A stretch of DNA of 64,000 bases from Acanthococcus lagerstroemiae. Its lineage: Eukaryota; Arthropoda; Insecta; Hemiptera; Eriococcidae. The DNA lies in the NCBI GenBank assembly GCA_031841125.1, contig CM063114.1, positions 2,356,001 to 2,420,000 on the forward strand, in the 5' to 3' direction. This document shows positions 37,344 through 50,332 of the stretch, one piece after another (within the stretch, counting starts at the first letter, position 1; each line of letters opens with the position of its first letter). A model generated the notes under the pieces. It had not been told where the DNA came from, searched no databases, and was given only the letters and a program-made list of their open reading frames with translations. The position numbers were made by a program, and so were the translations under genes.

Positions 37344-39736
37344 CTAACTTCTAGAAGCTTTTTGCTGTAAAACCTATGAACAAAGAAAATGATGCTGTTT
37401 TAAAGGAAAATTGCATAACAAAAATCAATAACTGACGACCCCTCTTCAGACATGAATTTATAATTTTAAAGGAGAAAAGAAAACACTGGAAAACCAGAAA
37501 TATTCCATGAATTACTTAGAATACTCGTGAAAGAAAGTGTAGGAAAATAATCATTACGATTTTCTCAGTGAAAAGATCATATATGCACGCCTTCGTTTTA
37601 CTTTTATAATTGACTGTAGTAATAGTCAATTCTTCTACCATTCAACAAACGGTACATGTGCCGGGGGGGGGGGCGAAGGGAATGATACATTAATATTTAC
37701 AACTAAACACGTCAGATATCTTTACAAATATGTGAAATCTGACAAATCAAAATTCCTAGTTGACGTAGCAGCCACATTACAAATAATATCTTCAGAGAAT
37801 AGTAATAACTAAGTACTCAACTAAAGCATACTGACCATGAATTACAGATAGAATTCTATTTGAATAATTTACCGATAATGAACGAGTTAAACTCACGTAC
37901 TGTACAAGAATCTGAATTATTAACTGTAACTGTACGTCAAGCAGTTCGGTTTAGTATCGATTACTTCATTCAAAACGAAAAAATACCTCACCAATCACTT
38001 ACATCACAAAATAAAATAATAGCGGCGAAGACCCAATGACACTAGCTCTAATCTTGTAACATTCATAGTGATTTCCTATATGAAAAAAATCACCACCTAA
38101 TTTCAGCCTCGAGACGTTATTCTGGTGATAAGGATGAAAGCGAAAACAAAATTCAGCCAAATGTGATATTCCAACTACCACTTTACTACTGACAATTTAC
38201 GTATCAAGTTGTATAATTCGAATATGGAAAACACCGACCAAGTTGTTCCTGTATTTTTATCGGAACAGAATACGGTGAAAATGTTGAATTAGTTTTCATT
38301 AATTCCAGTTTCACTAGAGTAAAAGCACAATAACTGAAGAACATAATCACAAAACACTCTTATGCTGATTCAGATAGACGTGTTTTCCTTTGATTGCATG
38401 GTTAAATTTTCAAATTGCTGTTGAAAGTCGTCGTAAATATAAAACCAATATTTCGGAAAAAGAACTCACTTTTGCCCTGTCTGTAGATTCGGTTTCTTTG
38501 TAATTACTTGAGACTCCGTATTCACGAGATACAACGCAGAAGAATTCCGAGTGCCCATTAGTATCATAATTATATTGAGACCCAATATTGATTAACTGAA
38601 AATTAATGCCAAATTTTTGAATAATAATAATTTTGAGCACGTTAATAAATCTAAAGGTTTTACGTGCATCACAACATCACATACTTGTTCGAACTTCCAA
38701 CCATCAGATAGGGTGGACAACATTTGAGTCAGTTCATCATCGTGACATTGTATTACTCTGTACACACGTTTTTTCAATTCTTTACAATGACCACTAACTT
38801 CTCTATATAATATTCTTTCTTTAACTAGTTTTATTAGCTCGGTTATATTATAAAATTCTGCTTCTTCTAACACACCTGAAAAAACAGTAATGAAACAGGG
38901 TTAGGATAAATTTCCACAAAAATTCACGCATGACAGAAGTTTGAGACAAATGAGTCAGAAACTAAAACAAGTGACATTACCTTCTTCGGCTAAATCCTTA
39001 TCAATGACTAATTTTCCATGACGAAGATAATTTAAAATTGGACTAAAATACGCTGGATCACGATCAATTAGATAGGCTCCCGTCTCATCCTGTATAAATA
39101 TAGTCAAATAAAGGTACTAATGAAAAGTTCAGAAGGGTATTACTCTATTATTGTAAAAAGTACCGAATACAGGTACTTTTGAGTCACATCAAAGACTGAG
39201 TGAGGGTCGTATAAAAGCCAGAGATATGGCTCAATTCAATGTGCATTATAATTTACTAATTTCAGAAAACACGGGTCTCATTTGTTCACGTTTGCGGTAT
39301 GGGTTGAAGACTAAGTTCCAATTCTTGGGTATGCGTTTATTCAAATTCTGATACTTAGAATGTTATAGAATATCTATAACTAAAGAGCGTCGAAGATAAA
39401 TTCATTCTGACACCGGAAATACTGATATCGCGAACAACTATTACCATAAACTGGACCAAAAGATGAGATGCATGCAGGCAATGCACTTATCAGCGATACA
39501 TTGCAACACATTTATACGATGAAATAATTATATAGAAATTCTACACGACTTACTCTATCCGAAATCAGCGATGTATTTTCCTGACATAGTCGATAAAGAA
39601 AAGAATTAGGATCTCTTGAAAGGGTAGTTTTTGTAGTCAGGAAACAAGTACCGCCGACATTTAGTTTCACCCATTGATTACCATTAAAGCTATTCTCACT
39701 TTTATTGCTATCATTATTCAAAACGGCATCTGCCAT
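37344..39736 (-). CDS. inc: KCTD2/5/17-family BTB protein, insomniac orthologue
   Basis: Cul3 ubiquitin-ligase adaptor; the Drosophila orthologue insomniac acts in neurons to promote sleep. Exons in coding order: 39554-39736, 38981-39089, 38685-38875, 38470-38595, 37344-37373; all phases close, 212 aa, against 211 in Drosophila. BTB/T1 domain (about residues 22-120): [20 protein letters not shown], then [15 protein letters not shown] and [20 protein letters not shown]. After it [20 protein letters not shown], then the C-terminal domain [20 protein letters not shown]. The final 30-base exon codes for VLQQKASRS and stop, matching the VLQQK end of the family. Reading through the donor of exon 38470-38595 would give a different tail ([11 protein letters not shown]...), so intron retention could make an isoform. 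The start has MADAVLNN with no upstream ATG in frame nearby. Confidence 0.95.
37662..37674. repeat. Poly-G tract in KCTD last intron
   Basis: Run of about eleven G in the 1.1-kb last intron of the KCTD gene. Confidence 0.8.
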
Positions 39737-39739
39737 TTT

Positions 39740-42630
39740 TGAGATCTACACATTTTAACTTGGAAATTTTTGTATAAAATGAAATTGCAATGAAAATCAC
39801 TTGGTATTTCCACACAAGGTTGCAAACGGGTCACACGTGAAAATTCTCTGATAGCAGAAACAGTTTTGCCCATGAGCGAAAATTACAGATTTCCCTTCAC
39901 TTTTTTAAAGATTTGAATTCAGCCTTCAGCTTCAGACCACGATCGACTACGATCTACAGCATCCGTAGCCCTCTGGCTTCGGGCCGTGCATCCGTCAGAG
40001 CGCGTCGCTATCGAGTCGAAGTGATAAGTAGCAAAATATATGAATCTATACTCATTAAAATTAAAATATCTCGACGACTTTTCCTTATTTTCTTTTCCTT
40101 TTCTTTCTTATCTTTTATTAGTTATCAAATCAAAATTAGCGCCACATTTTGATAACATACCACTTCTTACCTACATGATTTTTAACTACCTACTCTCTCC
40201 CCCTCGCCGAGAGAACGTTTGACACTACAGTAAAATCATGATTGTACCCAATTGTAACTGCAACTGAACAATATTATTCTTAGCATCTGAAGCATCACGA
40301 AATCGCGATTCTTACAAAAGTGCAGAAGGTTTTTATCTGCAATAATTTTCCAGAAGATCTTTAACGATCATAGATCTGATAAGATGGTAGCATTTTCAAA
40401 TCATAAAATGTATTATGTCTAAATATCGTTACTGTAATCTAGTACGTTCAATGCATGTTAATTAAAGTGTAATGGAGGTGTGCTTTGTATTTGTGAAGTT
40501 CAGTGTGATAAGTACAAAGATTTAATTTTGCACAAATTTTGCCACAAAAAGAAAAAGAAAAGTCGACATTTTTGGAATTTTGCTCTCTGAGGATTGATTT
40601 TATTAACGAATTTACCATCTGGTGAACTTTTGGGGAGGAGACTCTGATCTTTACCTGTATGTTCCTGAATGAGTCCATACTACCTACTATAGGTATAGTA
40701 CCTAAATTGAATTACATGTTACACAATTTAAAACTTTTCATTGATTAATGTGATGAAATGAATAGTTCTGGAGAATTGTATATCATTCTCTCAGTCACAA
40801 TACATTGCACTAGGTATATTTATTGATTTATTTTGAAGGTGAGGGGGAGCCCACGGCCCCATTGATAATGAAACTTACTTTTAGTTCGTTGATTATAAGA
40901 TTATTTGTTATACAACCAAATTATTTGTGATAAAAATAATACAACTAATGGGAATGTATCTTTTCTTCCCCCCTCTACTATTCTATTTCATTATAAAACA
41001 TATAAATTGCATTGATTATAAATAGATGAGAATACCTTATATCTGCTCCATTGAAGTTACTAAAATGGAAAAGAAGGGACGTAAAACCACCTAATATTAA
41101 AATCCACTTTACTGGATATTTCTCTACAACACTTTGCGCTTCTGTATCTTCCTTTGATTACCTCATAATCATAAGTACATAAGAAATTAACAGAACATGA
41201 ATTGTTAGTTGTGTATATGTATGTAAAGAGACGGAATTATTAGTCCATTACTTTCTTTTTCTATAAAACTTCCAAAGAAGTTCACCCTTGGCCCAAATTT
41301 TAGTTAAGAAACTGGTAAAGTCACTAGAAGAGCGCCTAGCCAATAGAAGTGTTCAGACCCCTCCTCCCCTTATTGGTGGTGATCGCCCACTCACGTTAAT
41401 TTGGGGGAGCAGAACTTTTTTCATCCAAGTTACTTTTTTAATTACAAATTTTTGGGTAAAAAATTGATCTTCTACGAAGAAAAAAGCTACAAGTTTTTCT
41501 TGTAGTTATTTGTGAAAATGATGTCATAGTACCTTCAAAATTTTCGCTGAGAAGGTTGATTTCCCCCCCCCCCGAATCATCTACAATGCTACTGCTTCAA
41601 ACATCACTTGTCCCAATCCTGGAGATAAGACAAGTATTTTAGTATTCTGAACACCTGCAGGCATTATAGCAGGCAGGAGAAATTTCTTTAAGGCTGTTAG
41701 GTGAGTAACTGAGAATAGAAAAGATAAAAAAGAAAGACAAGTAGTAGATATTGTCCTTGCACACGTAAATTCTCTAAATAATACTGACCACAAATAATAT
41801 CTCTTTCCTCATAATATCAATTTGACGTATCATTTCAGAAATTAGAGGCATTGTGCTTCTTTTATTCCTTTTATGAAAAACCTTGCGAACATGCCGCGCG
41901 ATTCAAGTCAGACTGGAGAATGGAACTGGAGACTGGAGATGAATCTTACCAAGTTACTTCCGCATGAATGCGTAAAGGTAATGTACGCTGAACGCGTAAG
42001 GACTGCTCACGTCGCTCCGTGCTTCGCTTGTTCGTTCTCTGATCCACATTTTGTATAGTGAAAGAAACAGGAAAGAGAATGAGAGTGAGCGAGAGGGTAC
42101 TAGCTGTGGCATTCGGCATTACACGTTACTGTCGTTTACACATTTAGAAGTTGGGATGTGGAAGTTGAAGTATGAAGTTTCAGTGAGTACCCAAGCGTTG
42201 GTGTTGGTTGTGTGTTGTGCTCTGGAACGTCCGGGTGAATTATTGGTGTTTGATTTGTACGGATATTTCAGTTTAAAATGGAAAAATAATAAATTTATGT
42301 GATATCGTAGTCTAAATTAGATGAATTTAGTTATAGTGTTTGTATGTGTTGTGACTTTCGTGCTTATCGCTGTTCGTTCACTCGGAATGCGCGCGAGCAA
42401 TCTTAATTTCGATTATGCTTCCAGTGTCGCTCGTATATTTATTGGAGATTCCGTCTTTGAAAATTCATATTCCAGTATTATTTTCGATAAATCGTAATGA
42501 CGTGAATGATTTTCGTTTGTGTGTTTGTGATATTACTGTGTTTAGTTAATTCTGAAATGCCGGTATTATCAGTAAGTTAGTTAACCAGAATCACATAGAG
42601 GAATAATTGCGGAATCCAGATTCGAGTTTT
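39740..42630. other. Intergenic region and divergent promoters (KCTD / unknown + strand gene)
   Basis: KCTD runs left and the 42635 exon runs right, so both promoters lie here. A slightly GC-richer patch at 39930-40030 (repeated CGA/CGC words) sits about 200 bases upstream of the KCTD start. The 41870-42600 stretch probably includes 5' UTR of the right-hand gene. A poly-C run is at about 41564-41575. No further gene is supported. Confidence 0.5.
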
Positions 42631-42634
42631 AAAA

Positions 42635-42694
42635 ATGAGTTCCAGATTTCGAACAGATCGCCACTCTGTCTTCAGTGGAGCTGCATTTCTTCAA
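42635..42694 (+). CDS. First coding exon of an unidentified gene (MSSRFRTDRHSVFSGAAFLQ)
   Basis: ATG at 42635 in context aaaaATGa, followed by exactly 20 codons (Met-Ser-Ser-Arg-Phe-Arg-Thr-Asp-Arg-His...) and a strong donor CAA|gtaagt, phase 0. Codon use and the consensus donor make it a credible short first exon. I do not recognise the family. The next 21 kb has no confident coding exon, so this gene would have a very long first intron running to or past the window end. A 51-base candidate second exon at 49796-49846 is in matching phase. Confidence 0.5.
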
Positions 42695-43440
42695 GTAAGT
42701 TAAACCTTGCGAACTAGTACCAGTACATCGGGTTAAACATTTTGAAAAACCTCTTTAACTGATAAGACTAGCGTAAGATTGATGTACCCTCATTTACTCA
42801 GCTTAAGTCTGAAATATCGGATGTCCGTCGATTGAATCTTCAATAGAAGTAGACTGCTTAATGTATGGATATGATAGTCTGATACATGTCCTGGAACAGT
42901 TTCGGTATTGGAACTATTATTGTTCTTTCTTACCCAGATTTATCGGAGAGTTACCTTTTGCTGAAAATCTATTCGTTCAGTACTCACGATAATTGTTTCC
43001 TCTCAGATATTTGCCTCGTTGGACGAATGCTGCATTTTCCGTTCCAGTTTAGTTTTTCTCGTTTCAATGAATACCACTGAGATAGTAATATAACTTACTC
43101 ATGGAAGAATATTAAACTGAAAGATGTTGAGTAGTTTCCCTGGAGGATTGAATAACTATATCGAGCTAATTACAAGAGCGTAGAGAAGCGAATCGCATTG
43201 GGAGGGTAGGTCTGACGAATTTCCCGATTGAAACGTCCCAAATTGTTTTTTCGATTTGAGTAGTACAGAACAGGCAAAAATGTGTCTTTTTGCATTTTTG
43301 GAGTCTGATTATCTCAACTTGTTCCTCCCCCTTCCGGTCAATACACCCCTGGCTACTTCAACAGAGTGGAACAATGATACTAGTGTTATGAATTTATGAT
43401 GTTGGAATCTGATACGGCTGGTAATCATGTTTCAAATTCA

Positions 43441-43829
43441 TAGAGTGACCAGACGTCCCAAAATTCTGGGATTGTCCCTCAATTTGAGGGCAATTTTTGC
43501 GTCCCGAAATAAGGTTTTCGGGATACTCGATTGTCCCGAAATCGAAAAAGGACGAATGATTATACTAATTTTCACAAATTATTGAAAAAAGACCGAAGAA
43601 ACTGCTGGTAATGTTATTAATGTAATAAAAATGTTACGAGTACATCTTAATTCTTAATGATATATGTATGGTCAAAGGTTAATATGTTCAAAAGCGATGA
43701 AAATTACTCACCGTTTTAAACCCTGTAAAATGACACCCATGTTGCCATGTTTATTTTGAGACAAGTGGCAAAAAATTTCCCAAAAAAATTTCTGTCCCGG
43801 AATTTTGATTTTCAAATCTGGTCACCCTA
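43441..43829. mobile_element. hAT-type MITE, 389 bp, exact 8-bp TSD
   Basis: Inverted termini TAGAGTGACCAGACG and, on the reverse strand, TAGGGTGACCAGATT; exact duplication CAAATTCA at 43433-43440 and 43830-43837. The GGTGACCAGAC-type end is a common hAT MITE terminus. Internal sequence is rich in GTCCCGAAAT words in both orientations. Non-coding. Confidence 0.88.
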
Positions 43830-44819
43830 CAAATTCAGCACTTCTTTAGTCTTATCCTATTTTTGTTAATAGCTACTAATGAACAGCCCAAGTGATACAT
43901 ATTGGTTGGTATGTGACCCAAAAGTATCATCTCTTTGCCATAAAATTTTGTAATGAATTTGGCCAGTCAACCCGCAGTGATTTGTTCGTAATTCTACCAT
44001 GTTATTATCAAATATTGATTACCTCATTCTGGATAGTCGTAAATCTGAAATTCGTCAGGTCCCTTGGAAATTCGCCAACTAGCAGTATTCTCACCAAATA
44101 AATTATCCAACATACTAATCGAGAAGGGGGTAGATAAGTATTTTGGGGTATTATGACTTGAAACTGCTCAATTTAACGTTTCTAGTCTTTACATAATGAT
44201 AATTTTAGCTTTGAAATAATGTCTGACGCTCGACCTTCGATTTGAAACTGACCAGAAAGAACAGTGGGGGCTCTAAGTCTCTCATAAACCTAAATCCTGG
44301 AAATTTCATTTCCCGACCCAATCGCCGCTCTCTTTCCAGAAATGTGAGGGCACGTTGTTGGCTTAATTACGTATTTTAAAATATATCATTAGATTTCCCT
44401 CCATAAATATTGCTTTATTCTCCATCCCTGGAAAAGTTCATTTCTTAAATTTGCTAGTTATGGCATTATATCAGAACAGTTTCGCGATCTTTCAGAGTTG
44501 AATGAAAATAATCGTTGGGATAGGATTCGCTGTTGGTGGAAGGAGGGGGAGCTAAATGTTGGAAAAGTACCGACATGAACAAGAACAGGATGATTTTAGA
44601 TGGCTCAACAGTACCTTAGTACGTTTTAACTTGAGAACAAGATTAACGGCTCAGGTCGTAAAAGTGGTCAAGTGACCTTCCAATTAGCATAGTCTGCCAC
44701 TGTTTCTTAGTTTCATGAAAATAGGTTAACAGACTATGTTCATGGGGAATGCCCCTTGAGATTGCTTCATGATTTCAGTCCTTCAGGTCTTAGAAGCCGG
44801 AATAGAGTTTAAATGGGCC

Positions 44820-45640
44820 TGATAAATTTTGAGAGACTTCTCAAATAATTTTAACGAGTGTTAAAGAAGCAATGTAGTCTTAAGTCTTGATAATGTTTTC
44901 ATAAATCTTGATACATCTTCGAGACGGTGGTGTGGTGGGACGTATGGCGATGCACGCATGCCAAAGTGGCCCCCATGACACCGCACCCCCGGCCCCGGAA
45001 ACTACCCTTTCGAGTATCGCATCAGTGACCGGGAGTCTTGGAGGCGGTATTGATGAGTATTTTTAGATTTTTAATGAGTGTTCTTACAGGTTGTAGTCCG
45101 TCGGAGTTGTTATCGAACCTAAAGAACTCTTGTCTTTGCTGGGTCTGAACATTTTTTGAGTCTTGAGAAAATCTTAGTGAGTCTTCAGAGAGACTTTTAA
45201 CGAGTCTGATGTATCTGAACCTTGTTCGAACCAGTTTGAATTTTATTTTATTCTACAGTTTGCCCCCTCAACAGACTAAGAAGTCCAGTGATGTCTCAGC
45301 AAAGTTTAAATAAAATTTTCATAAGCCTTGAGCGATCGTAAAGCTGTTTTTTAACGTGCCGGGATGATATTTTAATGTCTTGAGAAAGTATTATTTACTA
45401 TTGACCATTTCGTAATCCATGTTTACTCAGTCTGAATTAATTTATGAGTCGTGATCAAGTTAGTGTGAACGAGTTCCAATAAAACCCGAAGAATTCTTGA
45501 TGAATATCAAGAAGTGTTAACTGTATCTTAATGAGTCTTGACATAGTGTGAATGAGTCTACGAATTGAAATGATTTCTGATGAGTCGTCACGGTATCTTA
45601 ATGAGTCTTAAGCTGTGTTGGTCCACTTTGCCGTTGAATT
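44820..45640. repeat. Diverged GAGTCTTGA/TTAATGAG minisatellite block
   Basis: Repeated words such as CTTAATGAGTCTTGACATAG, GTGAATGAGTCTACG, TGAGTCTTGAGAAAATCTTA and AACGAGTCTGATG, spacing roughly 20-25 bases. A short GC-rich insert interrupts it at about 44930-45045 (GACACCGCACCCCCGGCCCC). Confidence 0.75.
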
Positions 45641-45835
45641 CAGATCTGAATAAGCTGACGTGTTGATTAATTCACTCAATAATTACCTTACATTCCCCGA
45701 GCTGTAGTCATCATAATGACATTTATGTATGTCCTGCTATAATGTTTACAGTATTGTGGTATAAATTACTTTCATTTATGTAATACTCGGTGCAGATTTG
45801 ATCATGATATTGACATTGAAAAATAATACCCACAA

Positions 45836-45858
45836 ATTAAAATAATAATAATAATAAA
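45836..45858. repeat. (AAT)n microsatellite
   Basis: Short AAT repeat, seven units or so. Confidence 0.8.
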
Positions 45859-48179
45859 GACATTGCAGTATTCACGCTTTTAATTAGAAAGATTCTGAAT
45901 GCAAATGGACGCTGTTCAGCAAAACAGAACCCAAACGACAAAATATATTTTTTGAGAATGCGTGATTCGAAGTTTAGAAGCCATATACTTAGAAATTATA
46001 TGATATGATATACTGATTAGCTCTTTTCAACGTGGGTACACATTTTTGTATCGAGGGCCCAATTTTGAAAAATTCTAATTTTTACGTTCTTCCCAGTGAC
46101 ACTAATAACCCATTTTGTCTACAAATGTCGCTTAGTTCTGGTTTGCTTAACTGCATCCAAATTGGAGTAAAAAAGTGAGTTCACACTCAGTCTGCATGTG
46201 AGTTTCATTTCGTTGAAAAAAAAAGTCAGTTTTCTCTGAAAATTGCAACTCAATGATACTTTTAGTTCAAGAATACTTATAATCGGGTATAATATTATAA
46301 TTCGACACTTTTTCTTCTGACATTCTTTAACGGACAGTTTAACAGAAAAATTTCTCCAGAACTTTTGGTATGTAAATTCTGATCAATTTGTTTACGGAAT
46401 GATATGCCGTAGGTACCAAACAAGAGGAAAAAAATAATAAAACCCATTTTTCTAATGTACAATGCGTTTAAAAATGCCGAAGCATTTTGTCGGAATAAAA
46501 GAGTAGCATGGGGTTGCTGACTGTTTTTGTGCTAATCGATATTTGGTCGTCGTGTGCCTTCGGCAGTTCCGTATGCGAAAACGATGTTCATGAAATTAAG
46601 AAAATCTTCTATTTGTAGTATCAACGAGCTTGGAATTGAAAGAAAATAACATTGGTTTTTATTTTTCCGGTTTTGGTCGAAATTAAAACGATGTGATGTT
46701 GTGGTTAGCGGTGTTAACATTACACTCTGCATTTTGTTTATACCGGGAGCCATTTTGTTCACGATAAATCAATACAGTCCTTTTATTTTCGTACCAGATG
46801 GTTCTGTACAGCTAGCTCTGTTTTAAGTTATAAATAAGTACTGTTGTTATAGTTATTGGTGTCGGTTTTCGTGCATTTTAATGTAATGTGTGTGATATGA
46901 CTTCGATTCGATGAATCGCCGTTACCATGAAGGTTCATTAATAATGGCTCTACTTTCTGGAATAAGCCTCGCGGTTTCAGTTTGATTTTGATCCTGTCTG
47001 AGCCAAAAATGCGGTCTCAAGATTGCCCCCGATCGGTCTGGCGATTTAGATCTTCCCTTGATTTGCGATTCTTGTACAAATAATGTAAGATTTTATACAC
47101 ATATCATAATCTATTTCTTTTTATATGTATACACGTAGATATTTTTAAAACTGCTCTCTTATCAGTAATCTTTCATGCAGAAATGCACTGTCGAGGGTCA
47201 TCATTGAACGCGGCGAAACAATTCCCATTCAAATGCACTTGAAATACATGTTTATTTTATGAAACATGTTAGCCCGAATCCATTATAAATATTCCATTGT
47301 TACCTTTTCACCCTGTATGTGCGAAAGACCCACCGTTAGCCAACTTCCCTCGCATTATTCATTTTAAAACGTGCGAGTTCCTACGACAAAAAACCGGTTT
47401 TAACGCTTTGGTGACTTGTAATAGTTTTTCCCTTCCTTTAGCGGGGGTTGAAACGACTATATCTATGGGCGTCTTTCTATTTCCCTTTTGTACTGGGGAT
47501 AAAATTCTTGCAGCGAGAATTAACACTCGCAGGTGTTAGATATTTTGAGAATAGCGAATGCAGTTTTGATAAATTTATCTGTGTGACAACAGTTCGTGAA
47601 CGCGAACTGCAGAATATGTCTCTAAATCTGAATCTGAGAGACGAGCGGGCGGGTCAACGATTGTGATGAGAATGAAATATTGAAAGAGTGTCAGCATGGG
47701 GTAAACTTTAGTATGGATGACAGAAAGAATGTGAAAAAAAATACATAATTTCGTTAAATATATCCGAGTTATTCGCACGTGTGTCACTGTTGAGAAATAG
47801 AAGGGAAACAGTCCTCTTCGATCGATTTTTCTCCCGAAAATTTCACTTGCGCGGTATGGAAGATTTGAAAAATAACAAAGCGTTACCTACGTTTACTATC
47901 AAAATTGAGTTTCTGTATTAAAATAACAAGTATTTGTATGTATTGGAATAAGTGTCAGTGTATTGGTATCCACTAGTCCAGTTTTTAGAATTCTTAAGTT
48001 GATCGATCGTGGGAAATAGATAGTTGAGATATTTCAGCATGATCGGAAAATACTCAATCCGGGGGCAGCCTGTTGAGAATAACAACAGAACATTTCGAGC
48101 ATTCAATTTACATGCTGATGATCCAACTTATGTCTACATTTTCAGTGAATCGAATAATAATCGAATCTGGAACATTAAT

Positions 48180-48640
48180 CTTGTAGAGTGAATGAATATT
48201 AATAAAGTCTGAATAAGAATAAAAGAGATAAATGAGTCTTACAACAATTTTAAGGAGACTGAATGAGTCTTGATAAGTCTTGGCAGAGTATCGAGGGGAG
48301 ATTGGAGAAATTTTTTAATGGGTTTTAACAAGCAGGGAGTCGTAATAAGTCTTCACAGACTTCGAATAAAATTCAGCGTATCTTATTAAAATTTAACGTA
48401 ATCGTAAAAGAATGTGAATTATTGTTTTGATATTCTGAATGCGTTTAGTTTGAGGAGGGTGTTTTTATGAGTCCTTAAGTAACTTGAATGCGACCTTACT
48501 CGTTTCAACCGGCAGTGAAAGAGACATAATAAATCTTGATAAAATCTGAATGAGTCTCAACAAGTTCTGACATTTAGAATGACACTTAGATCAGTTTGCA
48601 TGCATGTCAGTGAGCCTTGATTGAGTCCACGAATTTTAGA
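48180..48640. repeat. Diverged GAGTCTTGA minisatellite block
   Basis: AATGAGTCTTACAACAATTT, CTGAATGAGTCTTGATAAGTC and similar words repeat through this stretch; same family as at 21.2 and 45 kb. Confidence 0.75.
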
Positions 48641-49002
48641 GTTGGTGTAACACCAAAGATTGGTCTTCGATGTATTTGTTTTCGCTCGACACGAAGGCTC
48701 GATGTTTTGATTAAATGAAATTAGGTAGGGCCGACTCTACGCTCTTTTACACGTAATCCATAACATCACGCACGTCACGTAGATATGTTTACAATAAAGT
48801 CAGATCCCCGAACGCTTTCTGAAACGTAAATAAGTTGATGATACCTGATGAGGGTCAAAACAAAGATGGTCCAGAATTCGAATATAAACTCTGGTTCTTG
48901 GGCTAGTAGGGGGGGGGGCGAATGTAATCTGTACACACATTTCATTTTGAAAATGTAAACTGCTCACAGTGTAATTTGCACACAGAACGACCAGTATATT
49001 CT

Positions 49003-49070
49003 GAATGTATTTTGCTCACACTTGTAATGTATTTTGCTCACACTTGTAATGTATTTTGCTCACATCGGTA
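49003..49070. repeat. Tandem repeat, 22-bp unit x3
   Basis: Three head-to-tail copies of AATGTATTTTGCTCACACTT-GT, with further degenerate TTTGCTCACA or TTTGCACACA copies on both sides (about 48955-49105). Lies between two blocks of the GAGTCTTGA minisatellite. Confidence 0.85.
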
Positions 49071-49269
49071 ATTTTATATAGAAAAAAGTATTTTGCACAC
49101 AGTGCTACTTTAACGGGTAACTCTACGAGCAATTTTTCGCCTTTCGAACACGTTTTTTCGGAAAATTTTTACTCGAGCAGTAATTTTACCTTCATTTTTA
49201 TAAAACAGTCCTCTACGATCGGCAATTTTTAAAAAATACCTCAATTTTGAACTTTTTCTTCCTTGAAAA

Positions 49270-49319
49270 TCTTACTTTGCCTCCCCCCCCCCTTGGGAAA
49301 ATCCTAGCTACGCCACTGA
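49270..49319. mobile_element. Possible hAT-like terminus with G/C run
   Basis: On the reverse strand this reads CAGTGGCGTAGCTAGGATTT followed by a run of about ten G. It closely resembles the end of the hAT MITE at 8917-9169 (CAGTGGCGTAAA...). The opposite terminus and an 8-bp duplication were not found, so only one end is called. Confidence 0.5.
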
Positions 49320-49750
49320 AATGACACCTGGTTTAGTCTGTATGCATTCAATGAGCCTTGATGGAGTTTTCATGAATTTCAACTGGTTAAGTGGAACATA
49401 ACGAGTCTTGGCAAACTGTGTGTCTAAAAAATTTCAACGCAGTTTCAATGAGTTTTTGAAATTTATAGAATAGTCTACACGAATCATGAAAGAGTTTGAA
49501 TACGTCTCTTAAATACATCTGAACAAGTCTGAACCAATCTTATCGCAATCTGAACAAACCTTGACTTAGTCTGAATGAGTTTTGAGTGATTTTTAATAAG
49601 CTCTTATTGAGTTGGAAAGAGTCTTGACGAGTTTTTACTGACCGTCAGTAAGTCTGATCAAGTCTTAACTTAGTTTGAGTCCAGATCAGTCTTACTGTAT
49701 CCAGTGCTTTTCAAGGGTTTGAAAAGTCAGAATACGTCTGAGAGTCCAAC
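49320..49750. repeat. Diverged GAGTCTTGA minisatellite block
   Basis: CTGAATGAGTTTTGAGTGA, GAAAGAGTCTTGACGAG, CTGATCAAGTCTTAACTTAG and related words. The words alternate gag-tctt and ctgaa cores. Confidence 0.75.
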
Positions 49751-49795
49751 ATTGTTTTAATTTTTCTACTTCATCTTCAATGTGTTTTGCAACAG

Positions 49796-49846
49796 GAGCT
49801 GCTGTCGAGTTTTTTTGGTGCAGATGTCGTCGCGGTCGTCCTGGAG
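49796..49846 (+). CDS. Candidate short internal exon (weak)
   Basis: Flanked by a good acceptor (ttttgcaacag) and donor (GAG|gtgaga); 51 bases, phase 0 to phase 0, reading ELLSSFFGADVVAVVLE, which joins in frame to the 42635-42694 exon. The same bases also hold an ATG in a second frame (MSSRSSWR) that could make it an alternative first exon. No family match is recognised, so it rests on splice sites and phase only. Confidence 0.3.
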
Positions 49847-50115
49847 GTGAGAGCTGGTGACAGGATTTAGGTTTTGGTCCTTGGCGGACTTCGAAATTGT
49901 GAGCGTTCGGGCAAGATCAAGTCGGTAGCTTGCTGTGGCCGTGAATCGCCAGAAGAGTCGTTGGGACCGGAAAAAGGTTGGAGCACTGTCTTGCCAGTAA
50001 ACAATTTGGCTGGGCGTTGTCCAGTGGATAGGAGTATCAGTCAGTGCTTAGGTCGTTGTCGCGGGACTGTCGTATTACCATTGCAGATCGAAATCGAAGA
50101 TCTTAGGTAGTGTGG

Positions 50116-50332
50116 TTCTCTTTTCTAATTTTGCTCTCAACCCGAGCTATAGAATCCGTCCTTTCGAGCATTACTTCAGAGACGTCGGGGAGGCTGTTAG
50201 GGCTGTCTTAGCCCTCTCCTCTTCTTGCCGAAAAACTGGCCTAGGTCGAAATGCAGCGAATTGCTACGTGGGCTCGAACTCCAGCCTTCGGATTCCGAGA
50301 CCAGCGCGCTATCCACTCGACCATCCAGACCC
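50116..50332 (-). mobile_element. tRNA-derived SINE, copy 2 (minus orientation)
   Basis: Reverse complement of the family seen at 59363: tRNA-like head TGGTCGAGTGGATAGCGCG, box B-like GAGTTCGAGCCC, and the body words GGGCTAAGACAGCCCTAACA and GTCTCTGAAGTAATGC. Imperfect flanking repeats TAGGTAGTGTGG and TAGGTCGTGTGTGG may be a target duplication. More diverged than the 59-kb copy. Confidence 0.8.

Noticed and set aside
44930..45045. Short GC-rich stretch resembling an RNA gene or promoter island
   Set aside because: It interrupts a minisatellite and has no recognisable fold or gene downstream; too little to call.
49874..50110. 78-codon GC-richer frame
   Set aside because: Lies right after a likely donor and beside the SINE; no acceptor, family motif or conserved pattern supports coding.
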